Below, one piece after another: positions 53,329 to 61,908 of a DNA stretch of 64,000 nucleotides; the first letter of the stretch is position 1, and each line of letters opens with the position of its first letter. This DNA comes from Lachnospiraceae bacterium (GTDB taxonomy: Bacteria; Bacillota; Clostridia; Lachnospirales; Lachnospiraceae), in the NCBI GenBank assembly GCA_017938405.1, contig JAGBBP010000014.1, positions 329,034-393,033 on the forward strand, given 5' to 3'. The position numbers were made by a program, and so were the translations under genes. The notes beneath the pieces were generated by a model. It searched no databases. It was not told the DNA's origin and was given only the letters and a program-made list of their open reading frames with translations.

Positions 53329-54015
53329 TTATGCGTACACTTCTTTGTACAAATCTACAATGGATTTGCCGCGTTCGCTTCGAATCTCTTCCGCATCTCC
53401 GGCCAGAACCACACTGCCCTGCTTCATAAATACCACACTATCTACAATCGGTTCCAATTCATCCACCAGATGGCTGGAAATCACAATGGTCTTGCCTTCA
53501 CCGGCAGCTTCCACAATGGTCTGAATCACGCTTTCTCTTGCAATAATATCAATACCGTTTAACGGTTCATCCAACATATAAAGCTGTGCATCTCTTGCCA
53601 GTGTAGCCGCAATCTTTAACTTTGCCGCAAGCCCTGAGGAAAGCTCCTTTGCCTTATCGGTCATCTTAAGGTCCATACGACCGATCAGTTCCTCGTAACG
53701 CTCCATGGAGAAATCCTCAAAAAAATCAGCATAGTACTTTCCCACATGCTTTACACTCATGTACGAATAAAAGAACGGTTCCGTGGACATATACGCCACT
53801 TTTTTCTTGGATGCCACACCAATCTTCTCCTTGTTGTAAAACAAGGTTCCCGAGGTCGGCTTTACCAGACCTGCCACCATTTTCATAAAGGTCGTTTTTC
53901 CGCTGCCGTTAGGACCGAGTAATGCATAAATTTTCCCATCCTCCCATACCATATCCACGTCCTTTACTGCCTGTTTCCCTAAATAACGCTTTCCCACCAT
54001 CTTTGCTTCTACCAT
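53329..54015 (-). CDS. ABC transporter ATP-binding protein (YtrB-like)
   Basis: A 228-residue ATPase: Walker A GPNGSGKT, a degenerate signature (ELSSGLAAKLKIA) and Walker B YMLDEPLNGID. The changed signature, SSG rather than SGG, is common among YtrB-like ATPases. It would pair with the permease encoded next. It lies between the GntR regulator (48-nt gap) and the permease. Confidence 0.93.
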   Translation of the reverse strand: MVEAKMVGKRYLGKQAVKDVDMVWEDGKIYALLGPNGSGKTTFMKMVAGLVKPTSGTLFYNKEKIGVASKKKVAYMSTEPFFYSYMSVKHVGKYYADFFEDFSMERYEELIGRMDLKMTDKAKELSSGLAAKLKIAATLARDAQLYMLDEPLNGIDIIARESVIQTIVEAAGEGKTIVISSHLVDELEPIVDSVVFMKQGSVVLAGDAEEIRSERGKSIVDLYKEVYA

Positions 54016-54063
54016 AATGTCCTCCTTATAATCCTATTGATACTTTATCGTATCACCCTATTG

Positions 54064-54423
54064 TTACAACTTTGAAATCGCCTGTCGGAATAACGCCTCC
54101 AGTTCTTCCCTTGTGTATCCCATCCCTAAAAACGTTGCAATCGTATCTGCCAGAAGCTGTTCGGCTTTTTCCTTTTTCAGCCGGTTTGCAATCCCCTCTT
54201 CTTCGGTCAGATACGTCCCCAGACCGCGCTTTGTATAACAGAGGTTTTGCATTTCCAGTTCCTTATAAACCCGGGCTGCTGTATTCGGATTAATCTGATA
54301 CAGCACCGCCATATCCCTTGCGGACCAAAGCTTATCTCCCGGTTGTAACTCCCCGCTTATCAGCATTCGTTTAATTTCCTCTACGACCTGCAAATAAATC
54401 GGTGTGCTCGCGGTAAACTCCAT
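54064..54423 (-). CDS. GntR-family regulator, YtrA subfamily
   Basis: A 119-residue regulator: a winged helix with IYLQVVEEIKRMLISGELQPGDKL, in part EEIKRMLISGELQPGDKL, and INPNTAARVYKELE as recognition region, then a short C-terminal helical tail (about 75-119) instead of a large effector domain. This length and layout define the YtrA subfamily. It most likely represses its own operon through the palindromes at its promoter. Confidence 0.94.
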   Translation of the reverse strand: MEFTASTPIYLQVVEEIKRMLISGELQPGDKLWSARDMAVLYQINPNTAARVYKELEMQNLCYTKRGLGTYLTEEEGIANRLKKEKAEQLLADTIATFLGMGYTREELEALFRQAISKL

Positions 54424-54451
54424 TTTCTGCCTCCTTTTCCTATCACTTCCT

Positions 54452-54495
54452 TAGTGCACTAGGTATATAGTACACTAGTTTTTTAGAATTGTCAA
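54452..54495 (-). promoter_or_regulatory. Promoter with YtrA-type operator
   Basis: On the minus strand TTGACA (54490-54495) and TACTAT (54467-54472) are 17 nt apart. Two 10-bp palindromes, TAGTGTACTA (54469-54478) and TAGTGCACTA (54452-54461), overlap the -10 and start site. Together they give AGTGTA-N12-TGCACT, close to the AGTGTA-N13-TACACT consensus known for YtrA. Confidence 0.72.
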
Positions 54496-54553
54496 TCCCT
54501 TTTTTTGAAAAAATTTGGTTGTTTACTTTTTCTTTAAAAAAACCAAACTAGAA

Positions 54554-54622
54554 CCGTAAAGTAATTTCACTTTGCAAAGAGCCGGAATCGTCCGGAGTTC
54601 ACTGTAACCAGCCGCTTTACGG
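54554..54622 (+). promoter_or_regulatory. Structured 5' leader of the DUF378 gene
   Basis: CCGTAAAG (54554-54561) pairs with CTTTACGG (54615-54622) around an inner CCGGA-ATCG-TCCGG hairpin (54582-54595). The 3' arm can also form GCCG-CTTTA-CGGC, and ends 5 nt before the GGAGG of the DUF378 gene. Confidence 0.5.
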
Positions 54623-54638
54623 CAGAACGGAGGCAACC

Positions 54639-54860
54639 ATGAGAAACAGATTATTGGATGCAACAGCCCTTACCATCGCTATTATCGGTGCTGTAAACTG
54701 GGGCTTAATCGGCTTCTTCGATTTCGATTTAGTTGCATTTTTGTTCGGTTCCATGTCCTGGATTTCCCGTATCGTTTACGCCCTGGTCGGCTTAAGCGGT
54801 CTTTATCTGCTCACTTTCTATTTGTATCTGAGCGATAGTCCGATCACAGAACGGAACTAA
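54639..54860 (+). CDS. DUF378 small membrane protein (YuzA-like)
   Basis: A 73-residue DUF378 protein: LTIAIIGAVNWGLIGFFDFDLVAFLFG, given in part as IGAVNWGLIGFFDFD, is the family signature, followed by a second helix with RIVYALVGLSGLY. Two membrane helices; function unknown. GGAGG lies 7 nt upstream. It stands alone between the divergent YtrA unit and the convergent SH3b gene and has a folded leader. Confidence 0.92.
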   Translation: MRNRLLDATALTIAIIGAVNWGLIGFFDFDLVAFLFGSMSWISRIVYALVGLSGLYLLTFYLYLSDSPITERN

Positions 54861-54885
54861 TCCCCTCAGAGGAATTCTGTATTCC

Positions 54886-55024
54886 TCCTGCGTGTAGGTG
54901 CGCATTTTTCGCCTCCCACGCCCCTCGCGACCATGTCGCTCGATCGTGGGTGCGTTCGCATAATTTGTGATTTTCGGAAGCAAGCTTCCGAAATCACTTC
55001 TATGCTCACTTTGCCTACACGCAA
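54886..55024. repeat. Branched palindromic intergenic element with post-terminator repeat, copy 2
   Basis: TGCGTGTAGG (54888-54897) and CCTACACGCA (55013-55022) close a structure that holds a CCCACG/CGTGGG hairpin (about 54916-54948) and a GATTTTCGGAAG/CTTCCGAAATC hairpin (54969-54995). The right end (55004-55024) is identical over 21 nt to 44122-44142. It lies between convergent genes. No coding frame is seen. Confidence 0.65.
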
Positions 55025-55026
55025 AA

Positions 55027-55057
55027 CGGGCAACAAGATGTGACTTCTTGTTGCCCG
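55027..55057 (-). terminator. Terminator of the SH3b protein gene
   Basis: On the minus strand CGGGCAACAAG pairs with CTTGTTGCCCG (with a 9-nt loop), followed by TTTTGCG; 36 nt after the stop. Confidence 0.78.
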
Positions 55058-55093
55058 GATACATATTTCATTCTTCTTTTTTATTCCAATCTT

Positions 55094-56173
55094 TTACAGC
55101 TTACGCAATAATCTCTTCGCCGCACAAGATGCCTTATTTAAGAAACGCACATCCTGACCGAAGCTGATTTCGATTACCTTTACATCGCTGTTATCCCGAA
55201 CGATTCCCTTTCCGAAATACTCATGATACACCATGTCTCCGATGTGAAGGCGGTCAATTTCTTCCTTTAACACTTCCTTTTCCTTTAAGTTTGCGGCAAT
55301 TTCACGCAAACGCTCTTCCTCTTCCTCATTTCCGCCGTTACGGCTCTGACGAATCATCTCTTCGTTCATCAAACGGGCGCGTTCCTTATCCGCAAGAAGG
55401 CTGGCTTCATCCTGACGTTCCTTCGGATAACGTCTTGCTGCTTCCTCCGGATCCTGCACCACCGGCTCTCTTCTCTTCATTACCGCTATCGGTGTACCGT
55501 CTGCGGACAGCGGAGCGTTCGGTAACGTTATATTTTTCAAATTATCCAGCTTTTCGCTGGTTTCATTTCCTTTTACATCATCATTCCGTTTCTTTAAATA
55601 CCAAAGAGCAACCAAAGCACCTGCCGCAATGGCTACCACTACCAAAACTGCGATAATCCCGCCACCGCCATCCGGATCATTCTGTTCCTGCGGAGTCTGG
55701 GTCGGCGTCGGGGTTGCCGGAACCGGGGTCGGCGTTGCCGGAGCAGCCGTCGGGGTCGGCGTCGGAACCGGAGTCGGGGTCGCAATCGGAGGAACCACAT
55801 CTGTCGTAAGGTCCACATAACTGCTGTGAACATACCCCACGATTATCACTTCGTCCCTCATAAACGAAACCTTATACCATACCTGCCCGTCACTCACTGC
55901 CTGGTCAAGAATCGCCACTTCATCCTTTTTATCTAACGTAACTCTTTTATCTTCTACTTCCACCACCGGATTATCTTTTCCGGCTGCGCTGCGCACATTC
56001 AAATCATCCGTGGTAATCACACCGCGATATACATTACTCTCTCCCCGTTCTACGTCATATTCATAAGTCGCCTGGGTTGCTGCTTCCGCACTTGTCCCCT
56101 TTGCAAGCAAAAGACTGCCACACAACACCACGTACAAAACCTTTTTCATCTGCTTTCCTACTGTTTCTCTCAT
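55094..56173 (-). CDS. SH3b-domain membrane protein with cytoplasmic tail
   Basis: A 359-residue protein. It has a signal peptide (about 1-31), an extracellular SH3b domain with TTDDLNVRSAAG (about 50-125), a Pro/Thr/Ala repeat linker (about 130-165), one membrane helix (about 172-192) and a charged cytoplasmic tail. The tail ends with a GDMVYHEYFGKGIV motif, like the GDxVxHxxFGxGxV Tudor-type domain at the C-terminus of UvrD/PcrA helicases. ATG at 56173 has AAAGGAG 8 nt upstream; a longer frame (to 56356) has no site. It could link wall binding outside with a cytoplasmic partner. Confidence 0.8.
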   Translation of the reverse strand: MRETVGKQMKKVLYVVLCGSLLLAKGTSAEAATQATYEYDVERGESNVYRGVITTDDLNVRSAAGKDNPVVEVEDKRVTLDKKDEVAILDQAVSDGQVWYKVSFMRDEVIIVGYVHSSYVDLTTDVVPPIATPTPVPTPTPTAAPATPTPVPATPTPTQTPQEQNDPDGGGGIIAVLVVVAIAAGALVALWYLKKRNDDVKGNETSEKLDNLKNITLPNAPLSADGTPIAVMKRREPVVQDPEEAARRYPKERQDEASLLADKERARLMNEEMIRQSRNGGNEEEEERLREIAANLKEKEVLKEEIDRLHIGDMVYHEYFGKGIVRDNSDVKVIEISFGQDVRFLNKASCAAKRLLRKL

Positions 56174-56216
56174 ACCCATTCTCCTTTCAAAGTAATTTAC
56201 CGAACCCCTTAGTTGC

Positions 56217-57521
56217 CTATACTTCTTTTCCCAAAATGTAATGAATAAACTGCTGTGCGCTTCTTCCGGAAAGGCCTCCGCCCCGAAGCTCCCATATATT
56301 GGCCTGTGCAAGCAGCATCTCTTCTTTTCCGTCAAGTTCCGGATACTTTGCCGCAATTCCCTTTACAATCCGTTCGAATTCCCGTTTATCCGGTGCGGAA
56401 TAATTGATGGTAATACCAAACCGTGCCACCAGAGAAAGTTTCTCCTGCATGGTATCGGAACGATGCAGCTCATCCTTCGACATATCCGAACGATCCGACC
56501 ATGTCTCCCGGATTAAATGTCTCCGATTGGAGGTGGCATATATCAAAATATTCTCCGGCCGGATTTCCAGACCGCCTTCGATGACTGCCTTTAAATACTT
56601 ATACTCAATCTCAAATTCTTCAAACGACAAGTCATCCATATAAATCACAAACCGGTAATTCCGGTTCTTTATTTTCGATATCAAAGCCGACAGCTGGTGA
56701 AACTGATGCTTATAAATCTCGATCATTCGCAAACCATCGTCATAAAATTCATTCAATATTGCCTTAATACTGGTGGATTTTCCGGTTCCGCTGTCCCCGT
56801 ACAGCAACACGTTATTCGCCTTCCGGCCCTCCACAAAAGCTTTTGTATTTTCCACCAATGTTTTTTTCTGCAAATCGTAACCGATAATATCGGAAAGACG
56901 TACAATCTCGGTATTGGTAATGGGCTGAAGTGAAAAGTCCTCCCCTTCCCCTACCAATCGAAAAGCCTTATTTAAGCCGAACTGCCCTACGCCGTATTTT
57001 TTATAAAACCCTGTCACAGCATCAAACACATCATCCGCATCCCCGGACGCCGCCAAGGCGTGCTGCAATTCCTTTACCTTATCTCCCACACTCTTGTTGA
57101 AATGCTGTACCTTTTTCGGGATGGAACGGTACGCCGTCAATACCGAAAAACAGGTGATATCCAGTTTCTTTTCCAGTTCCGTAAAATCATAAAAGAATAA
57201 GTCTCTGATAATCGCAAAATCATTTTTTACCAATGTATTTACCGAGCCATCCGCAGCACCGTTTTTTTCGCATAATAACGAAAACGGTGTTTCCGTCATT
57301 GCCAACAGATAGGCCAAATAGGCCTGCCACAGGTTTTCATCGAATCCGTAGGCGGTTGCCAAATCCAACAACTTATGTACCTGCCGATACAGCCATTCCA
57401 CCGCCTGGGTATTGTCGATTTCGCCCCTCTCATATACATAAATACACTCCGCGATTCCGTTTAATATATCGGCATCCGCAATTTCTTTATACACAATTAA
57501 TCTCGCGATTTTACTATACAT
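56217..57521 (-). CDS. DUF815 AAA-type ATPase
   Basis: A 434-residue protein: a helical N-terminal part (about 1-200), then a DUF815 ATPase with Walker A LYGDSGTGKS (about 245), Walker B FVIYMDDLSFE, IYATSNRRHLI as sensor 1, and an RFG finger in LVARFGI. These cytoplasmic ATPases resemble DnaC/IstB-like AAA proteins; the role is unknown. It lies 24 nt after the other ATPase gene and ends 43 nt before the SH3b protein start. Confidence 0.9.
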   Translation of the reverse strand: MYSKIARLIVYKEIADADILNGIAECIYVYERGEIDNTQAVEWLYRQVHKLLDLATAYGFDENLWQAYLAYLLAMTETPFSLLCEKNGAADGSVNTLVKNDFAIIRDLFFYDFTELEKKLDITCFSVLTAYRSIPKKVQHFNKSVGDKVKELQHALAASGDADDVFDAVTGFYKKYGVGQFGLNKAFRLVGEGEDFSLQPITNTEIVRLSDIIGYDLQKKTLVENTKAFVEGRKANNVLLYGDSGTGKSTSIKAILNEFYDDGLRMIEIYKHQFHQLSALISKIKNRNYRFVIYMDDLSFEEFEIEYKYLKAVIEGGLEIRPENILIYATSNRRHLIRETWSDRSDMSKDELHRSDTMQEKLSLVARFGITINYSAPDKREFERIVKGIAAKYPELDGKEEMLLAQANIWELRGGGLSGRSAQQFIHYILGKEV

Positions 57522-57545
57522 GTTTGCCTCCGACGCCCTTATGCG

Positions 57546-58898
57546 TTACATATCTTTTGCCGCAACCAGCCGGATTCCGGCCGTTTTTGCCGCTTCGTTA
57601 CACTCTTCCGTAAAACCTTCCATGGAAAAACAATACCATTCCCCCGGTTTTATCCCCGCACTGTCCAAAATCGACTGATACTGTTCCAAAACAGAAAGTT
57701 CCGTCTTTTCTTTGCCACAATCGCAAAAGCCCACCAAATAGGTTCCGTCTTCTGTTTTCGCAACCACATCGATTTTGCCGGCCTTGCCGTACCATCCTCC
57801 GAAAGAACCGTAACGGCCCTCCAATTGATTATACCGGTTCATTACCTGCAAATACTCCCCGCATACATCACAAAAGGTCTCCCTCACATATGCGGCCAAA
57901 TACGGAGCAATCGCCGTATCATATACCTGTTCGGCGTTTCCGAGGGCAATCTCCGACATATTCGGATAAATAAACCGGTACCAAAACCTTAGAAACGGTT
58001 CCCGGATCCGATACAAACCCTTTTGCACACTCCGCGGATCCTCGGTATCAAAGGAAAAAATCTTCTCCGTACAATCCAGTTCCGTAAGATTTTTCAGATA
58101 CACACTGATTTTTGCTCTGGAAAACCCGGTATGCGCGTAAATATCGTTTAGCTTATACTTTCCTTCCGCCAATGCGGCAAGAATGGTATTATACGCGGAC
58201 AGCTCCCGCAACTCTTTTTTTAAATACAGCTCTGCTTCTCCGTAAAACGGTGCATCCTCCGAAAGGAACAAACGCATCACATTTTCTTTAAAACCATCCT
58301 TCTCGCGCCACAGGCGAAGATATCCCGGCACGCCCCCCATCACTGCCCGGGTATAAATATTATCCCGCACCGAACTGTCTTTATGGTATCCTGCCAGTTC
58401 CATAAAAGATAATTCTTTTAATTTAATAAAACCGTTTAACAGCCGGGTTGCATTCCCTAACACTGCAGTCATTTCATTCTCCACCCAGCTGATACTGGAA
58501 GAGAGAAATACGACCAAAAGAGAACCGTCTCCGTGATGTTCCGCATAAAAACGCAAAAACGCCGATAAAAACTCCTGGGAATCTTCCACCAGATTTCGAA
58601 ACTCGTCAAATACCAGAACCAGCTTCCCTCCGTCATACTTTGCATCATAGAAGGAAGTAAGCGCCTCGTAAAAATCCGTAGCCTCCTCTGTTTTCCATTC
58701 CCGTTTCATACAGAGAAGCTGTTCTTCAGTTGTCACCCGTCGCGCCGCATAATATGCTGCCGTTTTCCCTTGCATAAAGCGACGCACCAAAGCTGTTTTT
58801 CCGATTCCGCTTCTTCCGTAGAGTACCATAATTCCGCTACGTTCCGAAGCGTACAAACCGTTCAGCCGTTCCAGTTCCTGTGTACGTCCAATAAACAT
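57546..58898 (-). CDS. ATPase_2/DUF234 ATP-binding protein
   Basis: A 450-residue protein of the archaeal-type ATPase (STAND-like) family: FIGRTQELERLN at the start, Walker A YGRSGIGKT, Walker B LVLVFDEFRNL, a winged helix (about 230-290) and a C-terminal DUF234 nuclease-like domain (about 310-450) with KIDVVAKTEDGTYLVGFCDCGK, in part GKIDVVAK, the D...(E)xK-like residues of PD-(D/E)xK folds. Such proteins are common in anaerobes, copy-rich, and of unknown function. It starts 21 nt after argS. Confidence 0.9.
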   Translation of the reverse strand: MFIGRTQELERLNGLYASERSGIMVLYGRSGIGKTALVRRFMQGKTAAYYAARRVTTEEQLLCMKREWKTEEATDFYEALTSFYDAKYDGGKLVLVFDEFRNLVEDSQEFLSAFLRFYAEHHGDGSLLVVFLSSSISWVENEMTAVLGNATRLLNGFIKLKELSFMELAGYHKDSSVRDNIYTRAVMGGVPGYLRLWREKDGFKENVMRLFLSEDAPFYGEAELYLKKELRELSAYNTILAALAEGKYKLNDIYAHTGFSRAKISVYLKNLTELDCTEKIFSFDTEDPRSVQKGLYRIREPFLRFWYRFIYPNMSEIALGNAEQVYDTAIAPYLAAYVRETFCDVCGEYLQVMNRYNQLEGRYGSFGGWYGKAGKIDVVAKTEDGTYLVGFCDCGKEKTELSVLEQYQSILDSAGIKPGEWYCFSMEGFTEECNEAAKTAGIRLVAAKDM

Positions 58899-58919
58899 AA
58901 TCCTTCTCCGTGTGTTGTC

Positions 58920-60695
58920 TTACATTCTGTCCGGTGCCGAAAAACCAAGTAAATCGATGCATACTTCCAATAAATGAAGTACCAGGGTAATCAGGGAAAT
59001 CCACTCTCCCTGCTTCACCGCATCGGTTTCCGCAATAATTTTGTTGTTGTGATAAAAACTGTTAAAAGCATCCGCCAGTTCATAAATATACTGACAAAGC
59101 TTGTGCGGCGCCGTTTCCTCGTATACATGTTCCAATACATCGTTAAATCGTGCCGTAAGAAGCATTAACGCCAGTTCGTCCGCTCCATACTCACGTACAC
59201 TTGCATTGATTGCTACCGGCTTCTTTTCCGCGCCGTTTGCGGAATACTTTGCAAGAATCGACTTGATACGAACCATGGTATACAAAATGTACGGACCGGT
59301 ATTTCCCTCAAAGGAAGTAAAGCGCTCCAGGTCAAAGATATAATCCTTGGTTGCCTGATTGGACAAATCGCCGTACTTGATTGCCGCAAGACCTACGATT
59401 TTTGCAATCTCCTTTGCTTCTTCTTCGCTCATATCACGGTTTTCCGTCATCTTCTTTAATACTTCTTCGTTGGTATCCGCAATGAGCTGTTCCAGACGCA
59501 TTACACCGCCGTCCCTGGTCTTAAACGGCTTTCCGTCCTTGCCGTTCATGGTACCGAAACCAAGGAACATAATGTCCTTCTCCGGCTCCACGATTCCGGC
59601 CTTCTTCGCGGTACGGAATACCTGGGTAAAGTGCATTTCCTGACGCTTATCCGCAAGGTAAATATAGCGGTTCGGCTCGTAAAGCTTCTCACGCTCCACA
59701 ATAGTCGCCAAATCGGAGGTGGCGTAAAGTGCCGCACCGTCGGACTTTCTTACGATACACGGCGGAATTTCCTTCGTATCGCTTTCTTCCTGTACATCTA
59801 CTACCATGGCCCCCTGACTTTCGTAAGCCAGCCCCTTATCAATCAAATCCTGTACCATATCCGGAATATACGGCTGTACATCGCTTTCACCCTTCCAGAT
59901 ATCAAAGGAAATATTTAAATCTTCGTAATTACGCTTTAAATCCGGCACGGACACATTCATAATATGCTTCCATAAAGCCACATAACCCCGATCACCCAAC
60001 TGGAACTCCAGCGTCGTACGATGGGCACGCTCCTTAAACTCCTCGTCCACCTTGGAACGGGCGGAAGCCGCCGGATAAATCTGCTCCAGCTCCGAAAGGG
60101 TAAACGGAGGCTCCGTCGGATACTCTCCGGAAAAATTCTTATCAAAATACGGCAAAGACACATCCTTTTCACGAACACCTTCGATTACAAGACCCATCTG
60201 AAGGCCCAAATCACCCAAATGCACATCACCGATAACGTTATGACCCGCATAACGGCAAATACGCTTAATACTTTCACCGATAACCGCGGAACGCAAATGA
60301 CCGATATGAAGCGGCTTTGCCACGTTCGGTCCGCCGTAATCCACAATAATGGTAAGCGGATTCTTTGCCTTCTCGTAGCCGTAGCTGTCCTGCTCCGTCA
60401 TTTCCTGCAAATAGGCGGCAAGAAACTCATTATCCACCTTAATATTGATAAAGCCCGGCATAACCGCGGAAACTTCCGCAATCGTATCGCTGTCAGAAAG
60501 CTGCTCCGCTACCGCCTTAGCGATTTCAATCGGAGCCACCTTATACTGCTTCGCTGCCGCCATGGCACCGTTACACTGGTACTGGCACAAATCCGGACGA
60601 TTGGACAAAGACACCACGCCGAACTTTTCCTCATATCCGCAAGCAGAAAACGCTTCCTTTACGTCCTCTGCAATCATATCCATTAACTTCTTCAT
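58920..60695 (-). CDS. argS: Arginine--tRNA ligase
   Basis: A 591-residue class I synthetase: HIGHLRSAVIGES is the HIGH motif (about 131-143); the KMSKS region is replaced by KPFKTRDGG, as is usual for ArgRS; and the C-terminal anticodon-binding domain has YANAFNxFY-like ELADAFNSFYHN. It charges tRNA-Arg with arginine. The leader is only about 55 nt, so no T-box fits. AAAGGGA lies before the ATG. Confidence 0.98.
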   Translation of the reverse strand: MKKLMDMIAEDVKEAFSACGYEEKFGVVSLSNRPDLCQYQCNGAMAAAKQYKVAPIEIAKAVAEQLSDSDTIAEVSAVMPGFINIKVDNEFLAAYLQEMTEQDSYGYEKAKNPLTIIVDYGGPNVAKPLHIGHLRSAVIGESIKRICRYAGHNVIGDVHLGDLGLQMGLVIEGVREKDVSLPYFDKNFSGEYPTEPPFTLSELEQIYPAASARSKVDEEFKERAHRTTLEFQLGDRGYVALWKHIMNVSVPDLKRNYEDLNISFDIWKGESDVQPYIPDMVQDLIDKGLAYESQGAMVVDVQEESDTKEIPPCIVRKSDGAALYATSDLATIVEREKLYEPNRYIYLADKRQEMHFTQVFRTAKKAGIVEPEKDIMFLGFGTMNGKDGKPFKTRDGGVMRLEQLIADTNEEVLKKMTENRDMSEEEAKEIAKIVGLAAIKYGDLSNQATKDYIFDLERFTSFEGNTGPYILYTMVRIKSILAKYSANGAEKKPVAINASVREYGADELALMLLTARFNDVLEHVYEETAPHKLCQYIYELADAFNSFYHNNKIIAETDAVKQGEWISLITLVLHLLEVCIDLLGFSAPDRM

Positions 60696-60749
60696 AACAA
60701 TCCCTTTCTGCCACTTGCAAAAATTAATTTTAAGTTTAACCCAATATTA

Positions 60750-60778
60750 GCATATCACACCTCAGAAAAAAGTACAAG
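60750..60778 (-). promoter_or_regulatory. Sigma-A promoter of argS
   Basis: TTGTAC (60773-60778) and TATGCT (60750-60755) on the minus strand are 17 nt apart. Confidence 0.55.
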
Positions 60779-60817
60779 GGTTTACAAAAAATGTTTCGAG
60801 AATCTACAAGTTTTATA

Positions 60818-61285
60818 TTATAGTAATCCTTTTCCCGCTAACATCTCCTCCAGAGTTTCCGTGGCACTTTGTACCATTTTCGGGCACATACTTTGAAACA
60901 GCCCCAACTCTCTTATTTTTTCCTTGTCCTCCGGTTTGGTCAAATCATAACCAAGCAGTTCTCTGCATACCACCGTTCCGTTTTTTTCAATAAATCGGTT
61001 CATAAATTCTTCCCCTATACCGTATGCTTCTGCTTTTTCTTCCGGCGCATTCCGATGGCAATGTCCACATAATAATCCCAACACCATCAACGCACCCGAG
61101 ACCGCACCGCATACCTCTCCTTTTCTGCATCCGCCACCGAATTGTGTTCCAATCTTAAGTGCCAGTTCCTCTGGTATCCCTTTCTCCGTTGCAAAAGTAG
61201 TAAATACCGCCTGGGCACAATTAAAATTGCTTTCATAATACTCTGTCGCAATTTCTTTCTTGCTCTTTCCCTGCTTTTCTTTCAT
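60818..61285 (-). CDS. C_GCAxxG_C_C family protein
   Basis: A 155-residue member of the C_GCAxxG_C_C family: FNCAQAV (Cys23), the core CRKGEVCGAVSGALMVLG, then CGHCHR, CRELLG and a late CPKMV. The set of conserved Cys suggests metal or FeS binding; the family is often found with redox or metal-handling genes. It starts 1 nt after the Cys-rich MarR gene and shares its promoter, so the regulator probably controls it. Confidence 0.92.
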   Translation of the reverse strand: MKEKQGKSKKEIATEYYESNFNCAQAVFTTFATEKGIPEELALKIGTQFGGGCRKGEVCGAVSGALMVLGLLCGHCHRNAPEEKAEAYGIGEEFMNRFIEKNGTVVCRELLGYDLTKPEDKEKIRELGLFQSMCPKMVQSATETLEEMLAGKGLL

Positions 61286-61286
61286 C

Positions 61287-61724
61287 CTATTTCCCCTCCT
61301 CTACAGCAAAACATGCCTCATTATACAGTTTCAAGGCTTCCAGCACCTGTTCCTGTTTTTCTACAGGAATCCGGTCCCACACTTCCTTAAACTTGATGTA
61401 CATATCATGCTCTATCTTCTCAAACCGCTCCTGCCCTTTTTGCAACAAACGCAATTCCACATACCTCCTATCTTCTTTCGAAGGAGTACGCTCTACAAAG
61501 CCTTTTTGCACCAGCTCCTCTACCGAACGGCTGATACTGCTCTTATCCGTACGCAGTATCTCAGCAAGCTCTTTGACGGAAATCCCCGGCTTTCTTCCGA
61601 TTTCAACAATCAAAAAGCACTGCGTCTGACTCACACCGCAACAACAGCAATCCGCCTGATTCATATTCCCCAGATGACATTCCAACTGCCTTGTATACTC
61701 ACGAAACCTTTGAATCGAATCCAT
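61287..61724 (-). CDS. MarR-family regulator with a four-cysteine cluster
   Basis: A 145-residue MarR protein: N-terminal dimer helix, then DCCCCGVSQTQC (Cys 26-29 and Cys37) just before the winged helix, recognition helix LRTDKSSISRSVEELV, and wing PSKEDRRYVELRL. The run of four Cys plus a fifth is unlike usual MarR proteins and points to sensing of a thiophilic metal, metalloid or oxidant. It most likely represses its own operon via the dyad at its promoter. Confidence 0.93.
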   Translation of the reverse strand: MDSIQRFREYTRQLECHLGNMNQADCCCCGVSQTQCFLIVEIGRKPGISVKELAEILRTDKSSISRSVEELVQKGFVERTPSKEDRRYVELRLLQKGQERFEKIEHDMYIKFKEVWDRIPVEKQEQVLEALKLYNEACFAVEEGK

Positions 61725-61757
61725 TCCTCTTTCTCCTATCTTTCCTGTATTTCTTAC

Positions 61758-61789
61758 ATTCTAAACCATATAGTTGTATTTGTCAACTA
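61758..61789 (-). promoter_or_regulatory. Promoter and MarR operator
   Basis: TTGACA (61781-61786) and TAGAAT (61758-61763) on the minus strand are 17 nt apart. The dyad TAGTTG-N7-CAACTA (61771-61789) covers the -35 box, the usual place for MarR autoregulation. Confidence 0.78.
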
Positions 61790-61815
61790 TGTATATCAGC
61801 AACTATTTATGTAAT

Positions 61816-61850
61816 AAAAAAGCACTGTCTCAAACGTTATGAGACAGTGC
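61816..61850 (-). terminator. Terminator downstream of pspC and fold-back element 2
   Basis: On the minus strand GCACTGTCTCA-TAACGTT-TGAGACAGTGC is a perfect 11-bp stem followed by TTTTTT. The transcript it ends would run from pspC through the fold-back element. Confidence 0.92.
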
Positions 61851-61908
61851 GACTTTCCTTCCTTTCACCATTTACTAAACACATCTTATTCTTCGTGACC
61901 CCCAAAAA

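Noticed and set aside
57546..58898. Calling the DUF234 ATPase a defence STAND protein
   Set aside because: Such ATPases are frequent in anaerobes outside defence islands, and here it lies between argS and a DUF815 gene.
60696..60817. T-box leader for argS
   Set aside because: The promoter lies only about 55 nt before the start; there is no room for a T-box stem I or its terminator.
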